Of a stretch of 64,000 nucleotides of DNA, positions 1-11,426 are shown in pieces (position 1 is the stretch's first letter; each line of letters starts with the position of its first letter). The notes beneath the pieces are model-generated. The model ran no database searches. It was not told where the DNA came from and saw only the letters and a list, made by a program, of their open reading frames with translations. The position numbers and the translations under genes are program-made. The stretch is taken from contig CAUYUJ010019948.1 in NCBI GenBank assembly GCA_963575745.1, forward strand, positions 40,001-104,000. The letters run 5' to 3'. The DNA comes from Prorocentrum cordatum. Lineage: Eukaryota; Sar; Dinophyceae; Prorocentrales; Prorocentraceae.

Positions 1-105
1 CCTACAGGGGGATTTTCAGGGGGGGGGGAAGAAAAAACAGAAATACGCTCAACACATATCCCAAAAAGGTAAACATACTCCAAAATAAGTCGCCAGAGTA
101 TGCTT
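1..105. other. No feature recognised
   Basis: AT-richer edge sequence with a short G run near base 20-28. No open frame or repeat is recognised here. It lies just ahead of the first composite repeat unit. Confidence 0.5.
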
Positions 106-1361
106 GTCTATTGTTTACCTAACAGCGAAGACTGATAGGTTTCTAATGGATCAAAAGAAAGCATCTGGATGACTCCCATGGGGGTCTGGCGGACCAACAG
201 GCGAGGGCCGGGGTCGTTTTAAGCAACAGTCACACACTTTCGTGGTCTTCGAGTTCCCAGAACTCCATTCCCGGGCAACATTTTGAATGCCCGGAGCCAA
301 CTGTAGGCCACTTCGTGGTCTTCGAGTTCCCAGAACTCCATTCCCGGGCCACATTTTGGATGCCCGGAGCCAACTGTAGGCCACTTCGTGGTCTTCGAGT
401 TCCCAGAACTCCATTCCTGGGCATGATGTTGAATGCCCGGAGCCAACTGTAGGCCACTTCGTGGTCTTCGAGTTCCCAGAACTCCATTCCTGGGCATGAT
501 TTTGAATGCCCGGAGCCAACTGTAGGCCACTTCGTGTTCTTCGAGTTCCCAGAACTCCATTCCCAGGCCACATTTTGAATGCTGAGGCAGGCTGATGCTG
601 AGGCTGATGCAGGCTGAGGCTGAGGCAGGCTGAGGCGGAGGCCGAGGCTGAAGGCAGACTGAGGCTGAGGCTGAAGCAGTCTGAGGCTGAGGCTGAGGCA
701 GGCTGAGGCTGAGGCTGAGGCAGGCTGATGCTGAGGCAGGCTGAGGCTGAGGCTGAGGCTGAGGCAGGCTGAGGCTGAGTCAGGCTGAGGCTGAGGCCGA
801 GGCTGAAGGCAGACTGAGGCTGAGGCTGAAGCAGGCTGAGGCTGAGGCAGAGGCAGGCTGAGGCTGAGGCAGGCTGATGCTGAGGCAGGCTGAGGCTGAG
901 GCTGAGGCTGATGCAGGCTGAGGCTGAGGCAGGCTGAGGCTGAGGCCGAGGCTGAAGGCAGACTGAGGCTGAGGCTGAAGCAGGCTGAGGCTGAGGCTGA
1001 GGCATGCTGAGGCTGAGGCAGGCTGAGGCTGAGGCTGAGGCTGATGCAGGCTGAGGCTGAGGCAGGCTGAGGCTGAGGCCGAGGCTGAAGGCAGACTGAG
1101 GCTGAGGCTGAAGCAGGCTGAGGCTGAGGCTGAGGCAGGCTGAGGCTGAGGCTGAGGCTGAGGCTGAGGCTGAGGCTGATGCTGAGGCAGGCTGAGGCTG
1201 AGGCTGAGGCTGATGCAGGCCACTGCGACTGTCATCGCGAATGCGACTACGACTGCGAGAACAGCAGAATTCTACAACTGGATTATCATCTGAATCTTAA
1301 GGGGGATGCTTCCAGATATGCTCCTACACATCGCTGTTAGGTTGCTTTGCCGGGATAATTA
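106..1361. repeat. Composite satellite unit, copy 1
   Basis: This is the first of about five copies of a composite repeat. The head (about 112-230) carries the tag GCGAAGACTGATAGGTTTCT. It is followed by about five copies of a 73-bp satellite (231-585; the tag TGTAGGCCAC recurs at 302, 375, 448 and 521). Then comes a hexamer array of GAGGCT/GAGGCA units (about 583-1218). The tail (about 1222-1361) contains GACTACGACTGCGAGAACAG and a short unique stretch ending near TTGCTTTGCCGGGATA. Long minus-strand open frames of Pro-Gln and Ala-Ser-Leu repeats cover the hexamer array. They follow from a 6-bp period without stops and I do not treat them as genes. Confidence 0.85.
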
Positions 1362-1618
1362 ATGCGTGGGATTCATGGTTGGCCAGACTAAAACTATGTT
1401 ATTAAAAGGGGGAGCTACTCGCCAAGGATCTCGCCGAGACCACGCAAGAGGGCTATCTTGCTAGGCTTCTAGGGGAGGAGGGGAGTTCAACGCATCCTGC
1501 CCTCAACCCCATCGGGGGGCGTTGCCAGGAGGGCTGCGAAGTAGGTGAGCACACAATGCCATCGGGCCCAATTCAGAAAATTCAAGGAACTTTCGGAGCG
1601 GCGATGTAAACCCTGAAA

Positions 1619-1660
1619 GGGAAATTCTATACAAAACAAGGTTTTTGTACAGAATTTTCC
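1619..1660. repeat. Imperfect inverted repeat (hairpin)
   Basis: Two 18-bp arms (1619-1636 and 1643-1660) match at 16 of 18 positions around a 6-nt loop, CAAGGT. The stretch is AT-rich inside a GC-rich region. No gene is supported around it (1362-1731). Confidence 0.6.
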
Positions 1661-1731
1661 CCTGGCCTTCGGCATACCGCAAAAAGCGAAACCTCGATCG
1701 CTTATCCTGGTCAACACCCTGGCTTGTGACG

Positions 1732-2024
1732 ACGATGGCGACGGCGATGATGATGATGTTAGCGGCGGCAACGATGGCGACGACGGCGACGGCGGTGATG
1801 TTGATGTTGATGTTGATGTTGATGCTGATGGTGATGGTGATGGTGATGGTGATGGTGGTGACGACGACGACGACGACGATGATGATGATGATGACGCTGA
1901 TGATGACGATGCCGATGAAGGTGCTGACGACGACGATGGCGGCGATGTCGATGATCAAAATGATGGTGATGGTGGCGATTACGACGAGGATGATAAGGAC
2001 GACTGCGATGACGGCGATCATGTC

Positions 2025-2074
<50 letters not shown>

Positions 2075-2165
2075 CGAGGATGATGGCGATTCGAATGATG
2101 GAAACGGCGATGATGACGATGGTGACGATGACGATGATGACGACGATGACGTGATGATGAGGAAG
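1732..2165. repeat. (GAT/GAC/GGT)n trinucleotide microsatellite
   Basis: About 430 bp is almost wholly GAT, GAC, GGT and GCG triplets, with a pure (GAT)n core near 2029-2072. Open frames across it (poly-Met/Thr on plus, poly-His or poly-Ile on minus) are artefacts of the triplet period. Confidence 0.9.
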
Positions 2166-2959
2166 AAGTGGGTGATGATGACGATGACGACACAGATGAC
2201 GAGTTGGCAGTCCGCCATGCCCCCCTCGATGTAGATCACCACCTCGTCGGCCCCCCGAAGGCGGCGCAATGGGCCCCCTCATTCCTCGGGGTGGCGCCCC
2301 TAACGTGCAAGACCCGACTCTCCGCCCGCGGCCTTGCGAGGTCCGGGAGGCACTCCGGGGTGCGTGGAAGGAGAAGGCCACCGAGGTAACCGCCCACTGG
2401 GCGGCGTCCTCCGCCCTCTTCCGGCGTCGGGCTTCTTCCAGAGTCGGCGCGTCATCTCCGCCGTTGCCGGGTGCTTGCGGTGAAGTTTGGCGCCCGGCCT
2501 TTTCAGCCCTCCTATGGGATAAGACCAGGGGGCCAACTCCGAAGGGTCTGGGTATCCTGCCACTACGACACGGCAGTGCCGGACTGCCATCAACTTCCCT
2601 CGGATTGTTCCTTCCAGCGTTTTCTGGGCGCGCGCGACGTGGGCAACCCGGCCCCGACGCAGCCCGACGAGGTAGGGGCTCTGCCCTCTCGCTTTCATGA
2701 AGTGGAGCAACTGCTTCCAACGTGGCGTAGGCCGAGCGCGTCCCTTTGGCCAGGTTTCCGAATGTGCATTCGTCCTAGAGGGCCTCCCTCTCCTCCTTCA
2801 GGCGTCCCCCCCTATCTGCGGTTGGGACCTTTTCCCCGCCAAGGGAGTTTATCGTTCCCTCCCGCGGCTCCTGGGTCTGCGTCGGGGGGGGGGGGCTCGG
2901 GTCCGCGCCCCTCCCAGGGAATGGGGCGCGGGCGCCTGACCTGCCGCGGGCGTTCTGGG
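2166..2959. other. GC-rich stretch, no supported gene
   Basis: Frames are open on both strands for several hundred bases because GC content is high. None shows a recognisable domain, and the longest (minus, reaching into the GAT microsatellite) turns into poly-Ile. A run of about ten G lies near 2884-2894. It could hold degraded coding sequence, but I cannot choose a frame. Confidence 0.4.
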
Positions 2960-3680
2960 AGTCTCTCCCCATCGCAGGCCCGCGCGCGCCGGTCCCCGTG
3001 GTGGCGCGCGTACACGATGTCCTCCGTCGCGGAGTAGCCTGGGCATTCCAGGGCCGCCCGAGCCCGCCCCGGCCCCGCAACGGGGGGGCCATCTGCCGCC
3101 AGACCCCGGCGGCTGCGACGTGGAACCCGCGCCGGGCTTCCAGCGGAGCTGCGTTTTTACCGAAAAGCGAAGACTGATAGGTTTCTATCAGGGTCAAAAG
3201 AGAGCATCATGACGCCCCAAGGGGGTCCTGGGGCGCGATCAGGGGAGGACGCCGGGGAACTCTCTTTTAGCACAGTAAAGCACTTCGTGTCTTCGAGTTC
3301 CCAGACTCCATTCCTGGGTATGATTTTTGAATGCCCTTGAGCCAGCGTAGGCCACGTCGTGGTCTTCGAGTTCCCATAACTCCATTCCTGGGCATGATTT
3401 TGAATGCCCGGAGCCATCTGTAGGCCACGTCGTGTTCTTCGAGTTCCCAGAACTCCATTCCTGGGCATGATTTTGAATGCCCGGAGCCAACTGTAGGCCA
3501 CTTCGTGGTCTTCGAGTTCCCAGAACTCCATTCTTGGGCATGATTTTGAATCTGAGGCAGGCTGATGCTGAGGCTAGCCAGGCTGAGGTGAGGCAGGCTG
3601 AGGCTGAGGCCGAGGCTGAAGGCGACAGAGGCTCCGGCTGAGGCAGCCTGAGGCTGAGGCTGAGGCAGGCTGAGGCTGAG
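2960..3680. repeat. Composite satellite unit, truncated at gap
   Basis: Bases 2960-3240 are repeated almost exactly at 3781-4061. They are followed by the composite-repeat head (near 3163), about four 73-bp satellite units (3275-3552) and the start of a hexamer array cut by the gap. This copy has more single-base indels than the copy right of the gap (for example GGGTCCTGGGG for GGGTCTGGG, and a lost base in the first 73-bp unit). It is probably a lower-quality consensus of the same locus. Confidence 0.8.
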
Positions 3681-3780
3681 NNNNNNNNNNNNNNNNNNNN
3701 NNNNNNNNNNNNNNNNNNNNNNNNNNNNNNNNNNNNNNNNNNNNNNNNNNNNNNNNNNNNNNNNNNNNNNNNNNNNNNNN
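3681..3780. other. Assembly gap (100 N)
   Basis: Exactly 100 Ns. The round length suggests a placeholder of unknown size rather than a measured gap. Confidence 0.99.
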
Positions 3781-5764
3781 AGTCTCTCCCCATCGCAGGC
3801 CCGCGCGCGCCGGTCCCCGTGGTGGCGCGCGTACACGATGTCCTCCGTCGCGGAGTAGCCTGGGCATTCCAGGGCCGCCCGAGCCCGCCCCGGCCCCGCA
3901 ACGGGGGGGCCATCTGCCGCCAGACCCCGGCGGCTGCGACGTGGAACCCGCGCCGGGCTTCCAGCGGAGCTGCGTTTTTACCGAAAAGCGAAGACTGATA
4001 GGTTTCTATCAGGGTCAAAAGAGAGCATCATGACGCCCCAAGGGGGTCTGGGCGCGATCCGGGGGAGGACGCCGGGGACTCTCTTTTTAGCCAACAGTAA
4101 CGCACTTCGTGGTCTTCGAGTTCCCAGAACTCCATTCCTGGGTATGATTTTGAATGCCCGGAGCCAGCTGTAGGCCACTTCGTGGTCTTCGAGTTCTCAG
4201 AACTCCATTCCTGGGCATGATTTTGAATGCCCGGAGCCAACTGTAGGCCACTTCGTGGTCTTCGAGTTCCCAGAACTCCATTCCTGGGCATGATTTTGAA
4301 TGCCCGGAGCCAACTGCAGGCCACTTCGTGTTCTTCGAGTTCCCAGACCTCCATTCCCGGGCCACATTTTGAATGCTGAGGCAGGCTGAGGTTGAGGCTG
4401 AGGCAGGCTGAGGCTGAGGCAGGCTGAGGCTGAGGCCGAGGCTGAAGGCAGACTGATGCTGAGGCTGAAGCAGACTGAGGCTGAGGCTGAGGCAGGCTGA
4501 GGCTGAGGCTGATGCAGGCTGAGGCTGAGGCAGGCTGAGGCTGAGGCCGAGGCTGATGCAGGCTGAGGCTGAGGCAGGCTGAGGCTGAGGCCGAGGATGA
4601 AGGCAGACTGAGGCTGAGGCTGAAGCAGGCTGAGGCTGAGGCTGAGGCAGGCTGAGGCTGAGGCTGAGGCAGGCTGAGGCTGAGGCTGAGGCAGGCTGAG
4701 GCTGAGGCTGAGGCTCATGCAGGCTGAGGCTGAGGCAGGCGGTGTCTGAGGCCGAGGCTGAAGCAGACTGATGCTGAGGCTGAAGCAGGCTGAGGCTGAG
4801 GCTGAGGCTGAGGCTGAGGCAGGCTGAGGCTGAGGCTGAGGCAGGCTGATGCTGAGGCAGGCTGAGGCTGAGGCTGAGGCTGATGCAGGCTGAGGCTGAG
4901 GCAGGCTGAGGCTGAGGCCGAGGCTGAAGGCCGACTGAGGCTGAGGCTGAAGCAGGCTGAGGCTGAGGCTGAGGCAGGCTGAGGCTGAGGCTGAGGCAGG
5001 CTGATGCTGAGGCAGGCTGAGGCTGAGGCTGAGGCAGAGGCAGGCTGAGGCTGAGGCTGATGCAGGCTGAGGCTGAGGCTGAGGCAGGCTGAGGCTGAGG
5101 CTGAGGCAGGCTGATGCTGAGGCAGGCTGAGGCTGAGCCTGAGGCTGATGCAGGCTGAGGCTGAGGCAGGCTGAGGCTGAGGCCGAGGCTGAAGGCAGAC
5201 TGAGGCTGAGGCTGAAGCAGGCTGAGGCTGAGGCTGAGGCTGAGGCTGAGGCTGAGGCTGAGGCAGGCTGAGGCTGAGGCTGAGGTTGATGCAGGCTGAG
5301 GCTGAGGGAGGCTGAGGCTGAGGCCGAGGCTGAAGGCAGACTGAGGCTGAGGCTGAAGCAGGCTGAGGCTGAGGCTGAGGCAGGCTGAGGCTGAGGCTGA
5401 GGCAGGCTGATGCTGAGGCAGGCTGAGGCTGAGGCTGAGGCTGATGCAGGGTAAGGCTGAGGCAGGCTGAGGCTGAGGCCGAGGCTGAAGGCAGACTGAG
5501 GCTGAGGCTGAAGCAGGCTGAGGCTGAGGCTGAGGCAGGCTGAGGCTGAGGCAGGCTGAGGCTGAGGCAGGCTGAGGCTGAGGCTGAGGCAGGCTGAGGC
5601 TGAGGCTGTGTCTGTGACTGCCGTTGCCACTGCGTCTGTCATCGCGAATGCGACTACGACTGCGAGAACAGCACAATTCTACAACTGGATTATCATCTGA
5701 ATCTTAAGGGGAATGCTTCCAGATATGCTCCTACACATCGCTGTTAGGTTGCTTTGCCGGGATA
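3781..5764. repeat. Composite satellite unit, copy 2
   Basis: This is a cleaner copy of the composite repeat. It has shared upstream sequence (3781-3980), the head tag near 3988, about four 73-bp units (4090-4375), a long hexamer array (4376-5605) and the tail (5606-5764). Within the hexamer array the string CCGAGGCTGAAGGCAGACTG recurs, commonly every ~135-160 bp, which marks a second-level repeat. Confidence 0.85.
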
Positions 5765-5789
5765 TTTTTATTTCGGTTTAATGGGATTT

Positions 5790-7895
5790 TTACCTAGCAG
5801 CCAAGACTGATAGGTTTCTATCTACACTGTCGACAAGGTCAAACGAGAGAAAAAAACCCAATAAGCATCCATGACGCCCCAGGGGGGTCTGGGCGCGATC
5901 CGGGAGAGTGCTGGGGACTTTTTTAGCCAACAGTTACACACTTCGTGGTCTTCGAGGTCCCAGAACTCCATTCCCGGGCCACATTCTGAATGCCCCGAGC
6001 CAACTGTAGGCCACTTCGTGGTCTTCGAGTTCCCAGAACTCCATTCCCGGGCCACATTTTGAATGCCCGGAGGCCAACTGTAAGCCACTTCGTGCTCTTC
6101 GAGTTTCCCAAAACTCCATTCCCTGGGCCACATTTTGAATCCTGGAGCCAACTGTAGGCACTTGGTGTTCTCGAGTTCCCAGACCAGTCCTGGAATGATT
6201 TGAATGCCCAGAGCAACTGTAGGCCACTTCGTGTTCTTCGATTCCCAGAACTCCATTCCCCGGGCCAACATTTTTGAATGCTTGATGCCGCTGATGCTGA
6301 GGCTGAGGCAGGCTGAGACTGAGGCAGCTGAGGCTGAGCAGGCTGAGCTGAGGCCGAGGCTGAGGCAGGCTGAGGCTGAGTGACTGAAGCAGGCTAAGGC
6401 TGACTGAATGCAGGCTGAGGCTGAGGCTGAGGCATGCTGATGCTGGAGGAGGCTAGGCCGAAGCTGAGGCTGAGGCAGGCTGAGGCTGAAGGCAGACTGA
6501 AGCTGAGGACGAGGCTGAAGGCAGACTGAGGCTGAGGCTGAAGCAGGCTGAGGCTGAAGCTGAGGCAGGCTGAGGCTGAGGCTGAGGCTGGCTGATGCTG
6601 AGGCAGGCTGAGGCTGAGGCTGATGCAGGCTGAGGCTGAGGCAGGCTGAGGCTGAGGCCAAGGCTGAAGGCAGACTAAGGCTGAGGCTGAAGCAGGCTGA
6701 GGCTGGGCTGAGGCAGGCTGCGGCTGAGGCCAAGGCTGAAGGCAGACTGAGGCTGAGGCAGAGGCAGGTGAAGGCGCTGAGCAGGCTGATGCTGAGGCAG
6801 GCTGAGGGCTGAGGCTGAGGCTGATGCAGGCTGAGGCTGAGGCGGCTGAGGCTGAGGCGAAGGCAGACTGAGGCTGGGCTTGAAGCAGGCCTGAGGCTGA
6901 GGCTGAGGCTGAGGCTGAGGCGGCTGAGGCTGAGGCTGGAGGCAGGCTGATGCTGAGGCAGGCTGGGCTGAGGCTGAGGCTCATGCAGCTGAGGCTGAGG
7001 CAGGCGGAGGCTGAGGCCTGGAGGCTGAAGGCATACTGATGCTGAGGCTGAGGCAGACTGAGGCTGAGGCTGAGGCAGGCTGAGGCAGAGGCTGAGGCAG
7101 GCTGATGCTGAGGCAGGCTGAGGCTGAGGCTGAGGCTGATGCAGGCTGAGGCTGAGGCACGCTGAGGATGAGGCCGAGGCTGAAGGCAGACTGAGGCTGA
7201 GGCTGAAGCAGGCTGAGGCTGAGGCAGGCTGAGGCTGAGGCTGAGGCAGGCTGAGGCTGAGGCAGGCTGAGGCTGAGGCTGAGGCTGAGGCTGATGCAGA
7301 CTGAGGCTGCGGCAGGCTGAGGCTGAGGCCGAGGCTGCAGGCAGACTGAGGCTGAGGCTAAAGCAGGCTGAGGCTGAGGCTGAGGCAGGCTGAGGCTGAG
7401 GCTGAGGCAGGCTGATGCTGAGGCAGGCTGAGGCTGAGGCTGAGGCTGATGCAGGCTGAGGCTGAGGCAGGCTGAGGCTGAGGCCGAGGCTGAAGGCAGA
7501 CTAAGGCTGAGGCTGAAGCAGGCTGAGGCTGAGGCAGAGGCAGGCTGAGGCTGAGGCAGGCTGATGCTGAGGCAGGCTGAGGCTGAGGCTGAGGCTGATG
7601 CAGGCTGAGGCTGAGGCAGGCTTAGGCTGAGGCCGAGGCTGAAGGCAGACTGAGGCTGAGGCTGAGGCTGAGGCTGAGGCTGAGGCAGGCTGAGGCTGAG
7701 GCAGGCTGAGGCTGAGGCTGAGGCAGGCTGAGGCTGAGGCTGTGACTGCGACTGCCGTTGCCACTGCGACTGCCATCGCGAATGCGACTACGACTGCGAG
7801 AACAGCAGAATTCTACAACAGGATTATCATCTGAATCTTAAGGGGAATGCTTCCAGATATGCTCATACACATCGCTGTTAGGTTGCTTTGCCAGG
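5790..7895. repeat. Composite satellite unit, copy 3
   Basis: The head tag is present with one change (GCCAAGACTGATAGG, near 5802). Then come 73-bp units with scattered indels (5930-6285), a hexamer array (6290-7740) and the tail (7741-7895). The first ~1.2 kb has many single-base insertions and losses that break the hexamer phase. The later part is regular. This points to uneven consensus quality or an older section of the array. Confidence 0.8.
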
Positions 7896-7998
7896 GTATT
7901 TTTTCGGGTTGGCGCGCTGCGGAAGCCCCGACCCGAAACAAAAAAACAGCCCGAAAAAAAAAAACGGATGGCGAGTGTTTAATGGGTTGGGAACGTTT
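7896..7998. other. Short insertion between composite units
   Basis: About 80 bp absent at the equivalent junctions of the other units. It contains an inverted repeat TTCGGGT (7903-7909) / ACCCGAA (7931-7937) and A-rich runs near 7939-7963. No coding potential. Confidence 0.45.
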
Positions 7999-10180
7999 CT
8001 TTTACCTAACAGCGAAGACTGATAGGTTTCTAGTAGGGGCAAAAGAGAGCATCATAACGCGCCCAAAGGGGGTCTGGGCGCGATCTGGGGTAGGGTGCCG
8101 GGGACTTTGTTTATCCAGCAGTTACACACTTCGTGGTCTTCGAGGTCCCAGAACTCCATTCCCGGGCCAAATTCTGAATGCCAGCAGCCAACTGTAGGCC
8201 ACTTCGTGGTCTTCGAGTTCCCAGAACTCCATTACCGGGCCACATTTTGAATGCCCGGAGCCAACTGTAGGCCACTTCGTGCTCTTCGAGTTCCCAGAAC
8301 TCCATTCCCGGGCCACATTTTCAATACCCGGAGCCAACTGTAGGCCACTTCGTGGTCCTCGAGTTCCCAGAACTCCATTCCTGGGCATGATTTTGAATGC
8401 CCGGAGCCAACTGTAGGCCACTTCGTGTTCTTCGAATTCCCAGAACTCCATTCCCGGGCCACATTTTGAATGCTGAGGCAGGCTGATGCTGAGGCTGAGG
8501 CAGGCTGAGGCTGAGGCAGGCTGAGGCTGAGGCCGAGGCTGAAGGCAGACTGAGGCTGAGGCTGAAGCAGGCTGATGCTGAGGCTGAGGCAGGCTGAGGC
8601 TGTTGCTGAGGCAGGCTGATGCTGAGGCAGGCTGAGGCTGAGGCTGAGGCTGATGCAGGCTGAGGCTGAGGCACGCTGAGGATGAGACCGAGGCTGAAGG
8701 CAGACTGAGGCTGAGGCTGAAGCAGGCTGAGGCTGAGGCAGGCTGAGGCTGAGGCTGGCTGATGCTGAGGCAGGCTGAGGCTGAGGCTGAGGCTGATGCA
8801 GGCTGAGGCTGAGGCAGGCTGGGGCTGAGGCCGAGGCTGAAGGCAGACTGAGGCTGAGGCTGAAGCAGGCTGAGGCTGAGGCTGAGGCTGAGGCAGGCTG
8901 AGGCTGAGGCTGAGGCAGGGTGATGCTGAGGCTCATGCAGGCTGAGGCTGAGGCAGGCGGAGGCTGAGGCCGAGGCTGAAGGCAGACTGAGGCTGAGGCT
9001 GAAGCAGGCTGAGGCTGAGGCTGAGGCTGAGGCAGGCTGAGGCAGAGGCTGAGGCAGGCTGATGCTGAGGCAGGCTGAGGCTGAGGCTGAGGCTGATGCA
9101 GGCTGAGGCTGAGGCACGCTGAGGATGAGGCCGAGGCTGAAGGCAGACTGAGGCTGAGGCTGAAGCAGGCTGAGGCTGAGGCAGGCTGAGGCTGAGGCTG
9201 AGGCAGGCTGAGGCTGAGGCAGGCTGAGGCTGAGGCTGAGTCTGAGGCAGGCTGAAGCTGAGGCTGAGGCAGGCTGAGGCTGAGGCAGGCTGAGGCTGAG
9301 GCTGAGGCTGAGGCTGAGGCTGATGCAGGCTGAGGCTGAGGCAGGCTGAGGCTGAGGCCGAGGCTGAAGGCAGATTGAGGCTGAGGCTGATACAGGCTGA
9401 GGCAGACGCAGAGGCAGGCTGAGGCAGAGGCTGATGCCGAGGCAGGCTGAGGCTCAGGCTGAGGCTCAGGCCGAGGCTGAAGGCAGGCTGAGGCTGAGGC
9501 TGAAGCAGGCTGAGGCTGAGGCTGAGGCAGGCTGAGGCTGAGGCGGAGGCAGGCTGATGCTGAGGCAGCCTGAGGCTGAGGCTGAGGCTGAGGCAGGCTG
9601 AGGCTGAGGCAGGCTGAGGCTGAGGCCGAGGCTGAAGGCAGACTGAGGCTGAGGCTGAAGCAGGCTGAGGCTGAGGCTGAGGCAGGCTGAGTCTGAGGCA
9701 GGCTGAGGCTGAGGCTGAGGCTGATGCAGGCTGAGGCTGAGGCAGCCTGAGGCTGAGGCCGAGGCTGAAGGCAGACTGAGGTCGAAGCTGAAGCAGGCTG
9801 AGGCTGAGGCTGAGGCAGGCTGAGGCTGAGGCTGAGGCATGCTGATGCTGAGGGAGGCTGAGGCTGAGGCTGAGGCTGATGCAGGCTGAGGCTGAGGCAG
9901 GCTGAGGCTGAGGCCGAGGCTGAAGGCAGACTGATGTTGAGGCTGAAGCAGGCTGAGGCTGAGGCTGAGGCAGGCTGAGGCTGAGGCAGGCTGAGGCTGA
10001 GGCTGAGGCAGGCTGAGGCTGAGGCTGTGACTGCGACTGCCGTTGCCACTGCGACTGCCATCGCGAATGCGACTACGACTGCGAGAACAGCAGAATTCTA
10101 CAACAGGATTCTCATCTGAATCTTAAGGGGAATGCTTGCAGATATGTTCCTACACATCGCTGTTAGGTTGCGTTGCCGGG
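7999..10180. repeat. Composite satellite unit, copy 4
   Basis: Head tag near 8009, five 73-bp units (8125-8475), a regular hexamer array (8473-10025) with the ~135-160-bp second-level period, and the tail (10026-10180). Its 600-residue minus-strand open frame is a by-product of the hexamer period and is not a gene. Confidence 0.85.
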
Positions 10181-10199
10181 ATAATTGGGTTGAGAGTTG

Positions 10200-10375
10200 T
10201 TTAATTATTTTCTCTTGGGTTGTAATGTTTTTTCCCCAACCATCCTGTGGTGTTGGGCCCTCGTCTTGAAGTGACAGCGCCCCGCGTTCCTTCCTTCCTT
10301 CCTTCCTTCCTCCTCGCCCCTCCTCCCCACCCCCCCTCCTCCTTCCTCCCCCTCCTTGCTTCGTTTCGTAACCCC
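10200..10375. repeat. Satellite spacer module (pyrimidine-rich)
   Basis: Contains CCCCAACC...TGTGG-TGTTGGG...TCTTGAA and a (TTCC)n tract at about 10288-10310, then C-rich DNA. The same spacer type recurs at 24595-24905, 33110-33355, 34376-34680 and 36086-36260. In each case it lies next to satellites that share the core described for the 77-bp and 90-bp arrays. Confidence 0.6.
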
Positions 10376-11140
10376 GTAGGGAGCTCCACCGAAGGCCCCA
10401 GTGGGGGTGCCCGCATGCGGTTCCCCCACCCCCCAGCGCTTCATGGCCCCATAGGGAGCTCCACCGAAGGCTCCAGTGGGGGTGCCCGCATGCGGTTCTC
10501 CCACCCAGGGCAGCGCTTCATGGCCTCATAGGGAACTCCACCGAAGGCCCCAATGGGGGTGCCCGAATGCGGTTCCCCCACCCACTGGAGCGTTCGTAGC
10601 CCCATAGGGAGCTCCACAGAATACCCCAGTGGGGGTGCCCGCATGCGGTTCCCCCACCCAGGACAACGCTTCGTGGCCCCATAGGGAGCTCCATCGAAGG
10701 CCCCAGTGGGGGTGCCCGCATGCGGTTCCCCCACCCAGGGCAACGTTTCGTGGCCCCACAGGGAGCTCTCCACCGCAAGCCCACCCATGACAGCGTCTCG
10801 TGGCCCCATAGGGAGCTCCACCGAAGGCCCCAGTGGGGGTGCCCGCATGCGGTTCCCCCATCCAGGGCAACGCTTCGTGGCCCCACAGGGAGCTCCACCG
10901 CAAGCCCCAGTGGGGGTGCCCGCATGCGGTTCCCCCACCCAGGGCAACGTTTCGTGGCCCCATAGGGAACTCCACCGAAGGCCCCAGTGGGGGGGCCCGC
11001 ATGCGGTTCCCCCACACAGGGCAGCGTTTCGTGGCCCCACAGGGAGCTCCACCGCAGGCCGTATTGGGGGTGCCCGCATGCGGTTCCCCCACCCAGGGCA
11101 GCGTTTCGTGGCCCCACAGGGAGCTCCACCCGCGCCGCGG
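10376..11140. repeat. 77-bp satellite array (family A)
   Basis: About ten tandem units of 75-77 bp. Each has the core GGCCCCATAGGGAGCTCCAC followed by an insert built around the palindrome CCGCATGCGG, flanked by GGGGGTGC and GTTCCCCC. The core is shared with the 90-bp satellites elsewhere in the window but the insert is different. The open frames that cross it on both strands are artefacts. Confidence 0.85.
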
Positions 11141-11426
11141 GGAGCGGCGCTCGAAGGGCTCGCTCGCGGAGGTGGCGTTCTGGGCCAAGCAGATCTGCGA
11201 GCGACGCTCGGCGCAGAAACTCGTCGATAGGCCAGCCCTGCATGCAATGGCGCCGCTGCAAGTCACGCGCGCGGTCGCGATCGTAAATCTCGTCGCGCCA
11301 CTCGCCCTCTCCATCTAGTTGGTCTGCTCTCTCGTGGCCAACGCGCCTACTATGGTTCTTCGCCCATCTGGGCAGGCCCACTCGGACGTCGGCAAGATCC
11401 CCTATCAGTCGCGCAGCAGTGGCCAA
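11141..11426 (-). pseudogene. Unrecognised coding remnant
   Basis: A minus-strand open stretch with a protein-like composition: an Arg/Glu-rich helix-type segment with DRDRARDLQRRH followed by IDEFLRRASLADLLGPERH. It then runs into the 77-bp satellite, where the frame stays open by chance. The first possible start is TTG, so the true 5' end is unknown. I recognise no domain. It may be a displaced exon or the end of a retroelement-associated gene truncated by the satellite. Confidence 0.35.

Noticed and set aside
1503-2720. 405-codon minus-strand frame with a poly-Ile/Val stretch resembling membrane segments
   Set aside because: The hydrophobic run is the (GAT)n microsatellite read on the other strand.
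583-10025. GAGGCT hexamer array as a telomere or subtelomeric repeat
   Set aside because: The known dinoflagellate telomere repeat is TTTAGGG-like. The hexamer differs, varies internally and is interrupted by composite units.
151-10061. Long minus-strand open frames of Pro-Gln and Ala-Ser-Leu repeats, up to ~600 codons
   Set aside because: They are produced by a 6-bp repeat that contains no stop codon in several frames. The same array is open in more than one frame, and indels between copies do not respect any frame.
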